Shown piece by piece: positions 44,652 to 53,155 of a DNA stretch of 64,000 nt; the stretch's first letter is position 1; each line of letters begins with the position of its first letter. The position numbers and the translations under genes are program-made. The notes below the pieces were generated by a model that ran no database searches, was not told the origin of the DNA, and saw only the letters and a program-made list of their open reading frames with translations. Origin of the DNA: Seinonella peptonophila (GTDB taxonomy: Bacteria; Bacillota; Bacilli; Thermoactinomycetales; Thermoactinomycetaceae); NCBI RefSeq assembly GCF_900129355.1, contig NZ_FQVL01000010.1, positions 1 to 64,000 of the forward strand. Reading direction: 5' to 3'.

Positions 44652-45965
44652 TTGAGAACAATCAACCTAACTAAATTTGTGGATGCCTCAGAATTTAACC
44701 GCTTTCATTTTCAAATTTTGCTTTGGTGTTTTGTGATTATAACGTTTGATGGTTTTGACTTAGTAATCTATGGATCTGTATTGCCTAGGTTGATGGAGGT
44801 ATGGCATTTAACTCCCATTCAATCTGGAGTTATTGGCAGTTATGCATTAGTTGGTATGATGTTAGGAGCCCTAATCTGTGGTCCAATTGCAGATAGGCTT
44901 GGTCGAAGAAATGTTGCTCTATTAGCAACGGTTATTTTTAGCCTCGCCTCAGCAGCTACGAGTTTTGTGGATGATCCTACGGAATTTGGTATCTTACGTT
45001 TTTTAACTGGTGTTGGTCTAGGTGGAAGTCTACCAAATGTAATTGCTTTGATGACAGAGTATTCACCTAGAAAAATACGAAATACTGTTGTTGCCATTAT
45101 GTCAACCGGCTATGCAGTTGGTGGCGTATTGGCGGCTGGTCTAAGTATTAGATTATTACCTACGCATGGATGGGAATCACTTTTTTTAATTGGTGCCTTT
45201 CCGCTGTTGATTGTCCCTTTTATGTATAAGTTCATGCCTGAATCGCTTAGCTATCACTTGAAAAAGGAGAATCGCCAACAAGTAGAGGGAACTTTGACTA
45301 AACTGAACCCTACTTTTTCCGCTCAAGCTGATGATAAGTATGTCCTAGATGATAAGAAAAATGATGGAAAGAGCAAAACAACTTTTTCTGTGATACGTCT
45401 ATTTCAGCATGGACAAGCTTTTGGGACATTTATGATTTGGATTGTTATTTTTATGAGTCTTTTAATGATCTATGGGTTAAATACTTGGTTACCCAAGCTT
45501 ATGTTAGCTGCCGGATATCCATTTGGTTCCAGTCTCTTATTTTTGCTATTTCTTAACTTTGGTGCGATTATTGGTGCAGTTTTAGGTGGATGGATTGCGG
45601 ATCGTTGGAAAGTTCAATGGTTGCTCGTGTTCTATTATTTAATCGCCGCATTAACGCTATCTTTGCTTGGATTAAAGACGAATATGTTTCTTTTATATGT
45701 TCTGGTTGTTTTGGCAGGCGCTACCACTATCGGCTCGCAAATGATCTCAAATATATTTACAGTTCAATACTATGCGCCTGAAATTCGTGCTACAGGGATT
45801 GGTTGGGCATTAGGCATTGGTCGACTTGGGGGTATTGTGGGGCCATCTTTTGGCGGCTACTTATTATCACTCAAGCTTTCTTTTTACTTAAATTTTATCT
45901 TTTTTGCCATACCAGGTTTAATTGCTGCAATCGCACTTCTTTTAATTAGATATGAAAATCGCTAA
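44652..45965 (+). CDS. MFS transporter of the aromatic acid:H+ symporter (AAHS) family
   Basis: 437 residues, twelve membrane segments. The AAHS marks are visible: DGFDLVIYGSVLP in the first segment (D-G-x-D), GPIADRLGRRN (loop 2-3), GLGGSLPNVIALMTEYSPRKIR and the loop 8-9 GGWIADRWK. These carriers import benzoate, vanillate, protocatechuate or related acids. TTG start with AGGGGAAAG upstream. It is followed 17 bases later by a P450 gene, so substrate uptake and oxidation are paired. Confidence 0.88.
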   Translation: MRTINLTKFVDASEFNRFHFQILLWCFVIITFDGFDLVIYGSVLPRLMEVWHLTPIQSGVIGSYALVGMMLGALICGPIADRLGRRNVALLATVIFSLASAATSFVDDPTEFGILRFLTGVGLGGSLPNVIALMTEYSPRKIRNTVVAIMSTGYAVGGVLAAGLSIRLLPTHGWESLFLIGAFPLLIVPFMYKFMPESLSYHLKKENRQQVEGTLTKLNPTFSAQADDKYVLDDKKNDGKSKTTFSVIRLFQHGQAFGTFMIWIVIFMSLLMIYGLNTWLPKLMLAAGYPFGSSLLFLLFLNFGAIIGAVLGGWIADRWKVQWLLVFYYLIAALTLSLLGLKTNMFLLYVLVVLAGATTIGSQMISNIFTVQYYAPEIRATGIGWALGIGRLGGIVGPSFGGYLLSLKLSFYLNFIFFAIPGLIAAIALLLIRYENR

Positions 45966-45982
45966 TAATGGAGGAATGAGAA

Positions 45983-47191
45983 GTGTTACATCCGCTATCT
46001 GCTACCTATCTGGCTGATCCTTATGCTACACATGAAAAGTTGCGTACCGAACAACCCGTCTTTTTTGATACAGAATTAAACATGTGGTTGATTACTCGTC
46101 GACAAGAGATAGAAACAGTTTTTAAAGATAGCAAAACATTTAGCAATGCATTGACAACCGCTCCCATCTTTCAACTATGTCCACACGCTGGACAAATTCT
46201 AAGTCAATTATCGGGGGGGTCTATGGTTTCACTTGATCCACCAGATCATACAAGAGTTCGAAAGGCGATCGCTTCGGTATTTCCGATGACTTTAGCCCAA
46301 GCAGAAGAATATGAACCAATTATTCGCACTGCTGTAGACAAGTTAACTAAGAATTTAGCCACGAAAAGCAATGTTGATTTAGTACCTGAATTTACTTGGG
46401 AATTACCTATCATCGTAATATTAGCGTTGTTAAATGTACCAAAAGAAGATGTAAAACAGATAAAGAAATGGGCAGATGGAAGATTGGCAATCACATGGGG
46501 GAATGCACCTGAGGAAGATCAAGTCAAAGCTGCATATGGAATGGTTTATTTCTGGGAATATTGTCTTCAATTAGTGGGAAAACGTGTAAAAGAGCCAGGA
46601 ACTGATCTAGTGAGTAAGTTGCTTAACTATCGGCAGGGTAGAGATGAAATCGTCACCATCCATGAAATCGCTAGTATGATCTTTAGCCTTTTGATTGCTG
46701 GTCATGAAACAACGTCTAATCTTATTTCTAATGGTGTGTATCGATTATTACAAAAGAACGCGTGGAATCAATTGGTTAATGACCCAGAAAAAATCTCAAA
46801 GGCGATTGAGGAAATCTTACGTTTTGATTCGCCGGTTGTTTGCTGGCAAAGATATACCGCCAAAGAAGCAACAATCGGTGATGTAACGATTCCTAAGGGT
46901 GAACGAGTGCTGCTATTGTTAGGATCTGCCAATCGTGATGAGACAAAGTTTGAGAATCCTAATGAATTTGATCTAGAAAGAGAGAATGCGCATGAGCACC
47001 TTTCCTTTGGTAAAGGTCGACATTTCTGCATCGGTGCCTCATTAGCACGTTTAGAAGCAAAAATTGCATTGAAAGCTCTATTAACAACATTTCCGAAAAT
47101 GAGATTAGCAGATTCATTTCAACCAACTTATGTTCCAAACGTAGCTTTTCGCATGCTACAGTCTCTACCTGTTATCCTAGCAGATGAATAA
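45983..47191 (+). CDS. Cytochrome P450
   Basis: 402 residues, soluble bacterial class. Signature elements: SLDPPDHTRVRKAIASVFP (B-C region), I-helix AGHETTSNL with the acid-alcohol pair, K-helix EEILR (ExxR), and haem loop FGKGRHFCIGASLARLE with the ligand Cys. GTG start with GGAGG upstream. Cotranscribed with an aromatic-acid transporter. Oxidation or O-demethylation of an imported aromatic acid is a reasonable inference. No ferredoxin or reductase gene is adjacent, so redox partners come from elsewhere. Confidence 0.9.
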   Translation: MLHPLSATYLADPYATHEKLRTEQPVFFDTELNMWLITRRQEIETVFKDSKTFSNALTTAPIFQLCPHAGQILSQLSGGSMVSLDPPDHTRVRKAIASVFPMTLAQAEEYEPIIRTAVDKLTKNLATKSNVDLVPEFTWELPIIVILALLNVPKEDVKQIKKWADGRLAITWGNAPEEDQVKAAYGMVYFWEYCLQLVGKRVKEPGTDLVSKLLNYRQGRDEIVTIHEIASMIFSLLIAGHETTSNLISNGVYRLLQKNAWNQLVNDPEKISKAIEEILRFDSPVVCWQRYTAKEATIGDVTIPKGERVLLLLGSANRDETKFENPNEFDLERENAHEHLSFGKGRHFCIGASLARLEAKIALKALLTTFPKMRLADSFQPTYVPNVAFRMLQSLPVILADE

Positions 47192-47449
47192 AGATAAAGT
47201 TATATTAGTACTTCAAGATGTGATTAAAACTGTGAATAGACCATTAGTTCAGACAATATTTTCGAGCTGATCAGGTCTTTTTTTTTATTTTTTCAACCAA
47301 TTACATTTAAGTAAGTAATGAATTCTATAGTCACAGCATTTTGGATCATTCGCGTATTTATTTTAAGTTCGTATATTTTAAGGATTGTAGTAAATATGAA
47401 AAGGGTATTATCTAAATTGGAAAGCCATTTGTTGAAGGGAGGAATTTAT

Positions 47450-47530
47450 GTGAATAAAGTCATCGTCCTGATCGATGAAAATTTAATTGGAGACAAAAGT
47501 GAAGAGCTCGTTACAGAGTGTCGTATTTAA
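47450..47530 (+). CDS. Very short ORF, possible DsrE-like start
   Basis: 26 residues (MNKVIVLIDENLIGDKSEEL, then VTECRI) from GTG with GGGAGGA 9 bases before it. NKVIVLIDENLIGDKSEEL resembles the N-terminus of DsrE/DsrF-type sulfurtransferases (N-K-V-I-V-x-T/S-D-x-L-G-x-G-D-E-E-L) but stops at once. Probably a truncated gene. The rest of 47192-47751 has only a T-run terminator candidate near 47278 and the terminator at 47679. Confidence 0.3.
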   Translation: MNKVIVLIDENLIGDKSEELVTECRI

Positions 47531-47678
47531 GATTTTGATGAAAAAATTATATAGAACATATGTATCTCGCAACTCATCATATATGCAACGATCCCGGAAT
47601 AAATAAAAGTGAATCGAGGTATGGGGGTAATTAACACAGCTTTTTAGAATAGTTTAGGATAAATTCATATTATAGCGC

Positions 47679-47719
47679 AATCACCCCGACTCTCTTTGTA
47701 TGAGGCGGGGTGATTTTCT
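47679..47719. terminator. Intrinsic terminator
   Basis: AATCACCCCG pairs with CGGGGTGATT around a 17-base loop, then TTCT. It lies between a short ORF on the plus strand and the end of the minus-strand secreted-protein gene and may serve both. Confidence 0.7.
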
Positions 47720-47751
47720 GCAAATAATCATAAAATCATACATTCACAATC

Positions 47752-48444
47752 CTAGTAACTTCCTTCAATAAAGCCAGGTTCACTGGTATAGCTATTGTTA
47801 GAAGAGCCAGGGTTTACAACAGTAAAGTTGTTACTGTTGGTAGAGTTGGTTTCAATTGTATAGGTTCTTCCATTATTACTACTAACCTTATAATTAGTTC
47901 CATTGTAATCATAACTGATATAGCTAGAATGATTGTTCATGTTTACATAGAAGCTCGACTGATATTTGTTTGAAGATGGTTTCGTAGATGGTAAGGGTTT
48001 GGAGTTACCCTTTTTTGATGGTTGTGAAAGCGCAACAGTTTTCGTCTTTTGTTGATGTTTTGGGAGCTGAGTTGTTTTTATTTTTGTGCTAGTTTTTGCT
48101 AAATTCGGTTTCTTCTTTTGTTTGTATTTTTTTGTTACAGTTTTCGTTGAGATCAATTTAGCGGATGCGAAAGCTTCATTAATCGCTACTCTTTTCTTAT
48201 ATGTAGAGATGGAAGGCTTTTTTACAAGACTTGACTGTGATTGAATCAACTTAGTCGATTTCAACCCAACTGTTTTTTCCTTTGTATCTGGAGTAAACCA
48301 GATAAATGTGCCAAGAACACTGACTAAAACAATTACAGCTACACCATAAAAATACGGCAACTTGAATCTTTTTGGATCTTGAATGGGTAAAAAATTTGGG
48401 GGATGATTCCTCCTAGTTAAATTTTGATGGGTCTTTTGGTTCAT
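47752..48444 (-). CDS. Membrane-anchored Lys/Thr/Ser-rich protein of unknown function
   Basis: About 230 residues from the ATG at 48444, with AGAGAGG upstream. A short cytoplasmic start, one membrane span (LPYFYGVAVIVLVSVLGTFIWF), a long Lys/Thr/Ser-rich basic linker (about 60-160), and a C-terminal Asn/Ser/Tyr-rich domain (SSFYVNMNNHSSYISYDYNG ... NFTVVNPGSSNNSY) that reads as beta-strand. The basic linker would bind wall polymers. No recognised domain. Confidence 0.6.
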   Translation of the reverse strand: MNQKTHQNLTRRNHPPNFLPIQDPKRFKLPYFYGVAVIVLVSVLGTFIWFTPDTKEKTVGLKSTKLIQSQSSLVKKPSISTYKKRVAINEAFASAKLISTKTVTKKYKQKKKPNLAKTSTKIKTTQLPKHQQKTKTVALSQPSKKGNSKPLPSTKPSSNKYQSSFYVNMNNHSSYISYDYNGTNYKVSSNNGRTYTIETNSTNSNNFTVVNPGSSNNSYTSEPGFIEGSY

Positions 48445-48553
48445 AGGCAAAACCTCTCTTTTTTAGAAAAATTACTTACCAGAGTCTGATCATAACATAT
48501 ATTTCTTATTTCAAACTTATCAATATCAAAATAGTTAACATTTTGGAAAAACC

Positions 48554-48586
48554 GTCGACTTATAGAAACTGGGGAGTACTCTTGGA
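48554..48586 (-). mobile_element. Left-end remnant of a 340-bp element
   Basis: Read on the minus strand, TCCAAGAGTACTCCC is followed by a degraded version of the left hairpin (CAGTTTCTATAAGTCG instead of GCTTCTACAAGCGG). It lies directly beside copy 4, so the spot was hit at least twice or a previous copy was partly deleted. Confidence 0.6.
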
Positions 48587-48593
48587 TCATTAG

Positions 48594-48933
48594 TTGAACT
48601 ACTACCACCTACAGAGGTGGTAGATTCCAGCGAACACCAGACCAACGTCCAGTTATCTTAGCAGGCTCTACCCGCCGTCCCAGCGGTGAAAACAAAGTAT
48701 GCTCTGCTATGCTCCCAACTTTCGCTTGGTTTTCGCAACTTCGGTGAGCTGGGTGGTTGAAGATTTTACGTTACTGACCCTTTTCAGCAACAACCCCATA
48801 TCTTCAGTTTTCAAAGAGCTACAACTATTCTAACAAAAAAAGTGGTTCTAAGCATCCCCGCAAAAGGGATACCGAACCACGTCCCATTCACCTCACCGCT
48901 TATAGAAGCGGGAGTACTCTTGGACGAATTTGG
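48594..48933 (-). mobile_element. 340-bp IS200/IS605-like non-autonomous element, copy 4
   Basis: Minus orientation. TCTAT is the complement of 48934-48938, and right end TTCAA the complement of 48594-48598. The sequence after TTCAA begins CTAATGATCCAAGAG and runs into the left-end remnant of an older copy. A few single-base differences (for example CCAGCGAACACC near the right hairpin) set it apart from its sisters. It lies upstream of the psuK promoter with its terminator hairpin facing away from psuK. Confidence 0.9.
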
Positions 48934-48961
48934 ATAGAAGAGCGAATATTCAAACCAAACT

Positions 48962-49042
48962 ATAGGACAAATGTTTATTTAGAAAACAATTGCAAAAGAA
49001 ATCGCTTTCAATTATAATCAACCTTATAAACGATTGTCCTAT
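48962..49042 (+). promoter_or_regulatory. Inverted repeat flanking the psuK promoter
   Basis: ATAGGACAA (48962-48970) and TTGTCCTAT (49034-49042) are perfect inverted copies on either side of the promoter. The word ACAAATGTTTA is also repeated directly beside each arm. The arrangement suggests two operators and DNA looping or a dimer of dimers. Confidence 0.55.
48990..49018 (+). promoter_or_regulatory. psuK promoter with embedded cre (CcpA) site
   Basis: -35 TTGCAA (48990-48995), a 17-base spacer, -10 TATAAT (49013-49018). Between them, on the minus strand, TGAAAGCGATTTCT (complement of 48997-49010) fits the cre consensus TGWAARCGYTWNCW with one mismatch. A site between -35 and -10 would give strong catabolite repression. 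Confidence 0.75.
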
Positions 49043-49079
49043 TTGCAAACAAATGTTTAATAGAAAGTGGTGAAACTGA

Positions 49080-50183
49080 TTGAATAAAGAGAGTCAAATT
49101 TTGCATTATATCCGCTTAAATCCGTATATTTCACAACAAGAACTAGCGGAGAAAGTAGGGTTGTCCCGTTCAGCCACTGCCAACTATATTTCAAATTTAA
49201 TGAAACGAGGTGAAATTAAGGGACGAGCCTATGTACTGAGAGAGAGCTCAACAGTTGCTTGTATCGGTACAATGAACTTTGATTTAAAGGCGTATGCACA
49301 AGAAGAGCTTCATTTAGGAACAGCCAATCCTGTTCATTTTACGCAAGCAACAGGTGGAGTGGGCCGTAATGTTGCCGAAAATCTGGCACGTCTTGGTTTA
49401 CAGTCAGTGTTGATTTCATGCGTTGGAAACGATAAAGAAGGTTTATGGCTTTTGGAAGAGACCCGAAAAAGTGGTGTAGATATCAGTCAAGTTAAAATTT
49501 TGCCAGATGAACGAACAGGTACTTATACTGCATTGTTAAATTTAGAAGGGGATTTATTTATCTCATTAGCCAATCTTGATATCTGTGAAGAGATTGGGAT
49601 TAAGATGATTGATGAACGATGGTCACATGTAGCTGCAGCTGATGCAGTCTGTTTAGATACCAATTTATCGGCAGCGTCATTGGCATATGTTATTCAACGC
49701 TGTCACAAAGAGCATTTGCTCCTCTATGTTGATCCAGTTTCCTTATCAGATGCAAAAAAATTACCTGCAGATCTTACCGGAATCGATACGATTTTCCCTA
49801 ATCGTTTTGAAGCAACACTTCTGTCGGATGGTATTGAGATTCAAGGGAAAGATGGTTGTCAACAAGCAGCTAAACAAATCAAAAGGCGCGGAGTAAATAA
49901 TGTAGTGATTACCTTGGGTGAGGAAGGAGTCTATTATTCGGTTCAAGATGAAGAAGGTTTCCTATCTGTGGCTCAGGTGGAAGAGGTTGTAGATACTACT
50001 GGGACAGGAGATGGCTTTACTGCAGGATATCTTTATGGTGTCCTTCATGGAACAAGTGTGAAGAAAGCATGTCAACTAGGATTGTCTGTTTCATCATTAA
50101 CATTACAGTCTAATCATTCAGTGTACCCTCACTTAAATGCAGAACAGATAGAATCGATGGTTGATGGAGGGGATGAAGTTTGA
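49080..50183 (+). CDS. psuK: Pseudouridine kinase with N-terminal helix-turn-helix
   Basis: 367 residues. Residues 1-55 are a winged HTH (ILHYIRLNPYISQQELAEKVGLSRSATANYISNLMKRGEIKGRAYVL), followed by a PfkB ribokinase domain with TGGVGRNVAENLARLG, FPNRFEA and the catalytic DTTGTGDGFTAGYLYG. The HTH-PfkB fusion next to psuG is the YeiC/PsuK pseudouridine kinase arrangement: pseudouridine + ATP to pseudouridine 5'-phosphate. The HTH could make it autoregulatory. TTG start with GTGGTG upstream; its stop overlaps the psuG start (TTGA). Confidence 0.9.
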   Translation: MNKESQILHYIRLNPYISQQELAEKVGLSRSATANYISNLMKRGEIKGRAYVLRESSTVACIGTMNFDLKAYAQEELHLGTANPVHFTQATGGVGRNVAENLARLGLQSVLISCVGNDKEGLWLLEETRKSGVDISQVKILPDERTGTYTALLNLEGDLFISLANLDICEEIGIKMIDERWSHVAAADAVCLDTNLSAASLAYVIQRCHKEHLLLYVDPVSLSDAKKLPADLTGIDTIFPNRFEATLLSDGIEIQGKDGCQQAAKQIKRRGVNNVVITLGEEGVYYSVQDEEGFLSVAQVEEVVDTTGTGDGFTAGYLYGVLHGTSVKKACQLGLSVSSLTLQSNHSVYPHLNAEQIESMVDGGDEV

Positions 50184-51100
50184 ATCCTTATCTTTCATTT
50201 TCAGAAGAGGTTCAACAGGCTTTTCAACAAAGGCTTCCCGTAGTTGCGTTAGAAACAACCATTATTTCCTTTGGATTTCCTTATCCATACAATTTACAAA
50301 CGGCATTGGAAATGGAAGCGATAATTAGACAGCATGGGGCTGTACCAGCGACAATTGGACTGATCGAGGGCAAGGTTAAGATAGGTCTAGATAAAGAAGA
50401 AATTGAGCTATTTGCGACCAAGGAACAGATTATCAAAGTGAGCCGTCGTGATTTTGCTTATGCTTTGTCACAGAAAAAGCTGGGAGCGACAACAATCTCT
50501 GGGACGATGATCGCTGCCCATCTAGCGGGTATTCGTGTCTTTGCTACTGGTGGACTAGGGGGAGTTCACCGAGGATCTCATTTACATGGTGATGTATCAA
50601 ATGATTTAGAGGAAATCTCTAGAAATCAGGTTGCTGTGATTAGCTCTGGGGCGAAGGCGATCCTAGATTTACCGCTAACTTTAGAGTATCTAGAGACAAC
50701 TGGTGTTCCTGTAGTCGGCTATCAATCAAATGATTTTGCCTCTTTTTATTCGCGTACAAGTGGATTACCTTCTAATTTCCGTCTGGATTCGCCCGCAGAA
50801 GTGGCGAAACTTATGCATACACAGTGGGACTTAGGTTTTTCAAGTGGTTTATTAGTTGCCAATCCAGTACCTAAGTCAGAGGAGATTCCTTTCCAAGAGA
50901 TTGACCATTTGATTCAACAAGCAGTTGCTGAGGCAGAGTCGCAAAAGATAACTGGAAAAGAAGTAACACCTTTTCTACTCAAACGAATTAATCAGCTATC
51001 AGATGGAAAAAGTCTGTTAACCAATCTAGCTTTGGTGCGTGAAAATGCCAAAGTAGGAGCGCAGATCGCTGTTGCCTATCATCAGTTGAATCGTGATTAG
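50180..51100 (+). CDS. psuG: Pseudouridine-5'-phosphate glycosidase
   Basis: 306 residues, cytosolic homotrimeric enzyme. Family hallmarks: ALETTIISFGFPYPYNL near the N-terminus, ATIGLIEGKVKIGL, VSRRDFAYALSQKKLGATTISGTMIAAH, GIRVFATGGLGGVHRG (catalytic Lys and Asp region precedes), SSGAKAILDLPLTLEYLET, GVPVVGYQSNDFASFY. It splits pseudouridine 5'-phosphate to uracil and ribose 5-phosphate. Start TTG overlaps the kinase stop by 4 bases, so the two are translationally coupled. Confidence 0.95.
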   Translation: MNPYLSFSEEVQQAFQQRLPVVALETTIISFGFPYPYNLQTALEMEAIIRQHGAVPATIGLIEGKVKIGLDKEEIELFATKEQIIKVSRRDFAYALSQKKLGATTISGTMIAAHLAGIRVFATGGLGGVHRGSHLHGDVSNDLEEISRNQVAVISSGAKAILDLPLTLEYLETTGVPVVGYQSNDFASFYSRTSGLPSNFRLDSPAEVAKLMHTQWDLGFSSGLLVANPVPKSEEIPFQEIDHLIQQAVAEAESQKITGKEVTPFLLKRINQLSDGKSLLTNLALVRENAKVGAQIAVAYHQLNRD

Positions 51101-51174
51101 ATCACGATTCAAGCCCAATTAAATTGCAACCGCTATCATATGTTTCACATTCGGATAGAAAAAGGAGTGGGAAG

Positions 51175-52392
51175 ATGAGTATTCTTTGGGGTATTGCAGG
51201 AATCATCGTATTACTTGGTATCGCTATTCTTCTTTCTTCAAATCGAAAAGCGATTAATCCTCGCACAGTACTCTCGGCACTTTTACTTCAGCTACTCTTT
51301 GCATTTATTGTTTTAAAATGGGATTGGGGCAAGCATACGTTGAAATTCATTGCAAGCGGAGTACAAAAAGTACTTGATTCAGCTAATGCAGGAAGTCAAT
51401 TTTTGTTTGGAGGAATTCTAGAGGTAAAAGGGATTGGATTTATTTTTGCTTTTCAAGTTCTTCCAGTGATTATTTTCTTTGCTTCACTTGTGTCCATTCT
51501 TTATTATTTTGGAGTTATGCAATGGATCATATCTATGGTTGGCGGATTTATTTCAAAAGTTTTGAGGACGAGTAAAACTGAGTCAATGTCAGTAGCTGGG
51601 AGTATTTTTCTTGGACAAAATGAAGCTCCGCTCTTGGTCAGACCCTATATTGCCGGGATGACCCAATCAGAACTGTTTGCCATTATGACGGGAGGATTAG
51701 CTTGTGTTGCAGGTTCAAATCTTGCTGCATATGCTGCCTTTGGCGTTCCATTAACCTATTTATTGGCAGCTAGTGTAATGGGGGCACCCGCTGGGTTACT
51801 CATGGCAAAATTAATTATGCCAGAAACGGAAAAAAGAGAGGCAAATAATCAAATTGAACTGACGACAGAACATGAGTCTAAAAATGTGCTCGATGCTGCT
51901 GCCCACGGTGCAATGGAAGGATTACGTTTGGCTTTAGGAGTGGGAGCGATGTTAATCGCATTTATCTCACTCATCTCCTTGATTAATTTAGTTTTACATG
52001 GGGTTGGAAGCGTTTTTTCCTATACTCAGTTATCGTTGGAAGGGATATTAGGTATTCTATTTGCCCCAGTTGCTTTTATAATGGGAATACCATGGGAAGA
52101 GGCAGTACAAGTAGGTACTTTTTTAGGGCAGAAGTTTGTTGTAAATGAAATGGTTGCATACTCATCTTTTGGTCCACATATTGCTGCTTTATCTGATAAA
52201 ACAGTTGCAATCATTAGCTTTGCACTTTGTGGTTTTGCTAACTTTGGTTCCATTGCCATTTGGATTGGAATGATTGAAGGATTGGCACCAAAAAGAAGAT
52301 CCGATGTAGCCCGTTTTGGTGTCAAAGCAGTCCTTGCTGCTACATTAGCTAATTTGCTCAATGGGATTGTCGCTGGAATCTTTATCTTGTGA
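51175..52392 (+). CDS. Concentrative nucleoside transporter (NupC/NupX type)
   Basis: About 405 residues from the ATG at 51175 with AAAGGAG upstream. Eleven hydrophobic segments. CNT marks: GGILEVKGIGFIFAFQVLPVIIFFASLVSILYYFGVMQWI, SIFLGQNEAPLLVRPYI (substrate-binding loop), LACVAGSNLAAYAAFGVP, and VNEMVAYSSFGP (second helical-hairpin motif). Third gene of the pseudouridine operon, so pseudouridine and perhaps uridine uptake is its likely job. A terminator-like hairpin and a 340-bp element follow. Confidence 0.9.
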   Translation: MSILWGIAGIIVLLGIAILLSSNRKAINPRTVLSALLLQLLFAFIVLKWDWGKHTLKFIASGVQKVLDSANAGSQFLFGGILEVKGIGFIFAFQVLPVIIFFASLVSILYYFGVMQWIISMVGGFISKVLRTSKTESMSVAGSIFLGQNEAPLLVRPYIAGMTQSELFAIMTGGLACVAGSNLAAYAAFGVPLTYLLAASVMGAPAGLLMAKLIMPETEKREANNQIELTTEHESKNVLDAAAHGAMEGLRLALGVGAMLIAFISLISLINLVLHGVGSVFSYTQLSLEGILGILFAPVAFIMGIPWEEAVQVGTFLGQKFVVNEMVAYSSFGPHIAALSDKTVAIISFALCGFANFGSIAIWIGMIEGLAPKRRSDVARFGVKAVLAATLANLLNGIVAGIFIL

Positions 52393-52432
52393 GTGTTGAC
52401 ACGCCACACTATTGAATGAGTAACCCCAATGA

Positions 52433-52459
52433 ACCCCAATGATTTTATCATTGGGGTCT
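52433..52459 (+). terminator. Hairpin after the pseudouridine operon
   Basis: ACCCCAATGA pairs with TCATTGGGGT around TTTTA, and a direct copy ACCCCAATGA precedes it. The U-run is missing, so it is a weak terminator. Confidence 0.6.
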
Positions 52460-52486
52460 AAATACGATGTCTGGCTTAATATCTAT

Positions 52487-52826
52487 CCAAATTCGTCCAA
52501 GAGTACTCCCGCTTCTCCAAGCGGTGAGGTGAATGGGACGTGGTTCGTTATCCCTTTTGCGGGGATGCTTAGAACCACTTTTTTTGTTAGAATAGTTGTA
52601 GCTCTTTGAAAACTGGAGATATGGGGTTGTTGCTGGAAAGGATCAGTAACGTAAAATCTTCAACCACCCAGCTCACCGAAGTTGCGAAAACCAAGTGAAA
52701 GTAGGGAGCATAGCAGAGCATACTTTGTTTTCACCGCTGGGACGGCGGGTAGAGCCTGCTAAGATAACTGGACGTTGGTCTGGTGTTCGCAGGAATCTAC
52801 CACCTCTGTAGGTGGTACTAGTTCAA
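52487..52826 (+). mobile_element. 340-bp IS200/IS605-like non-autonomous element, copy 5
   Basis: Plus orientation, after TCTAT (52482-52486); ends GTACTAGTTCAA at 52826. It differs from the others at several single positions (for example TTCGTTATCCC in the terminator hairpin and AAGTGAAAG in the middle), so it is among the older copies. Sequence after TTCAA begins TGTTTTCAAACTAAA. Confidence 0.9.
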
Positions 52827-52870
52827 TGTTTTCAAACTAAATTAAAAATATGAAGCTCTTTCTAAGACTG

Positions 52871-53050
52871 CTATCTGCCGCCGCCTCCCAGAAGTCCACC
52901 AGCTAAATACTCTTCATGTGATTGATTGTCAGGCTTATTTTTAGCACTCTGATTCGTATCAAGAATATTAACTTTGGTGTTAGTAAAAGCTGTTAAACTT
53001 AAGAGAATGAGGGTTAGCATAAAAGTAGAGAAAAGGATCATTTTTCTCAT
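52871..53050 (-). CDS. Small secreted peptide with Gly-rich C-terminus
   Basis: 59 residues: signal peptide (MRKMILFSTFMLTLILLSLT, then AFTNT), a short hydrophilic middle (NILDTNQSAKNKPDNQSHEE), and the end YLAGGLLGGGGR. A near-perfect AGGAGG lies 8 bases before the ATG. The layout (exported, short, hydrophobic Gly-rich tail) fits a peptide pheromone of the Phr type, a bacteriocin-like peptide or a small cell-surface peptide. No receptor or exporter is adjacent. No family recognised. Confidence 0.6.
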   Translation of the reverse strand: MRKMILFSTFMLTLILLSLTAFTNTKVNILDTNQSAKNKPDNQSHEEYLAGGLLGGGGR

Positions 53051-53155
53051 ATCGGTTCCTCCTAGAAATAATGATATATTATCTATAATATATCATTTAT
53101 TCAAAATAATTTGTATTCAAAAAAAGAAAAGTGCTCTCAATTGTGAGAGTGCTTT

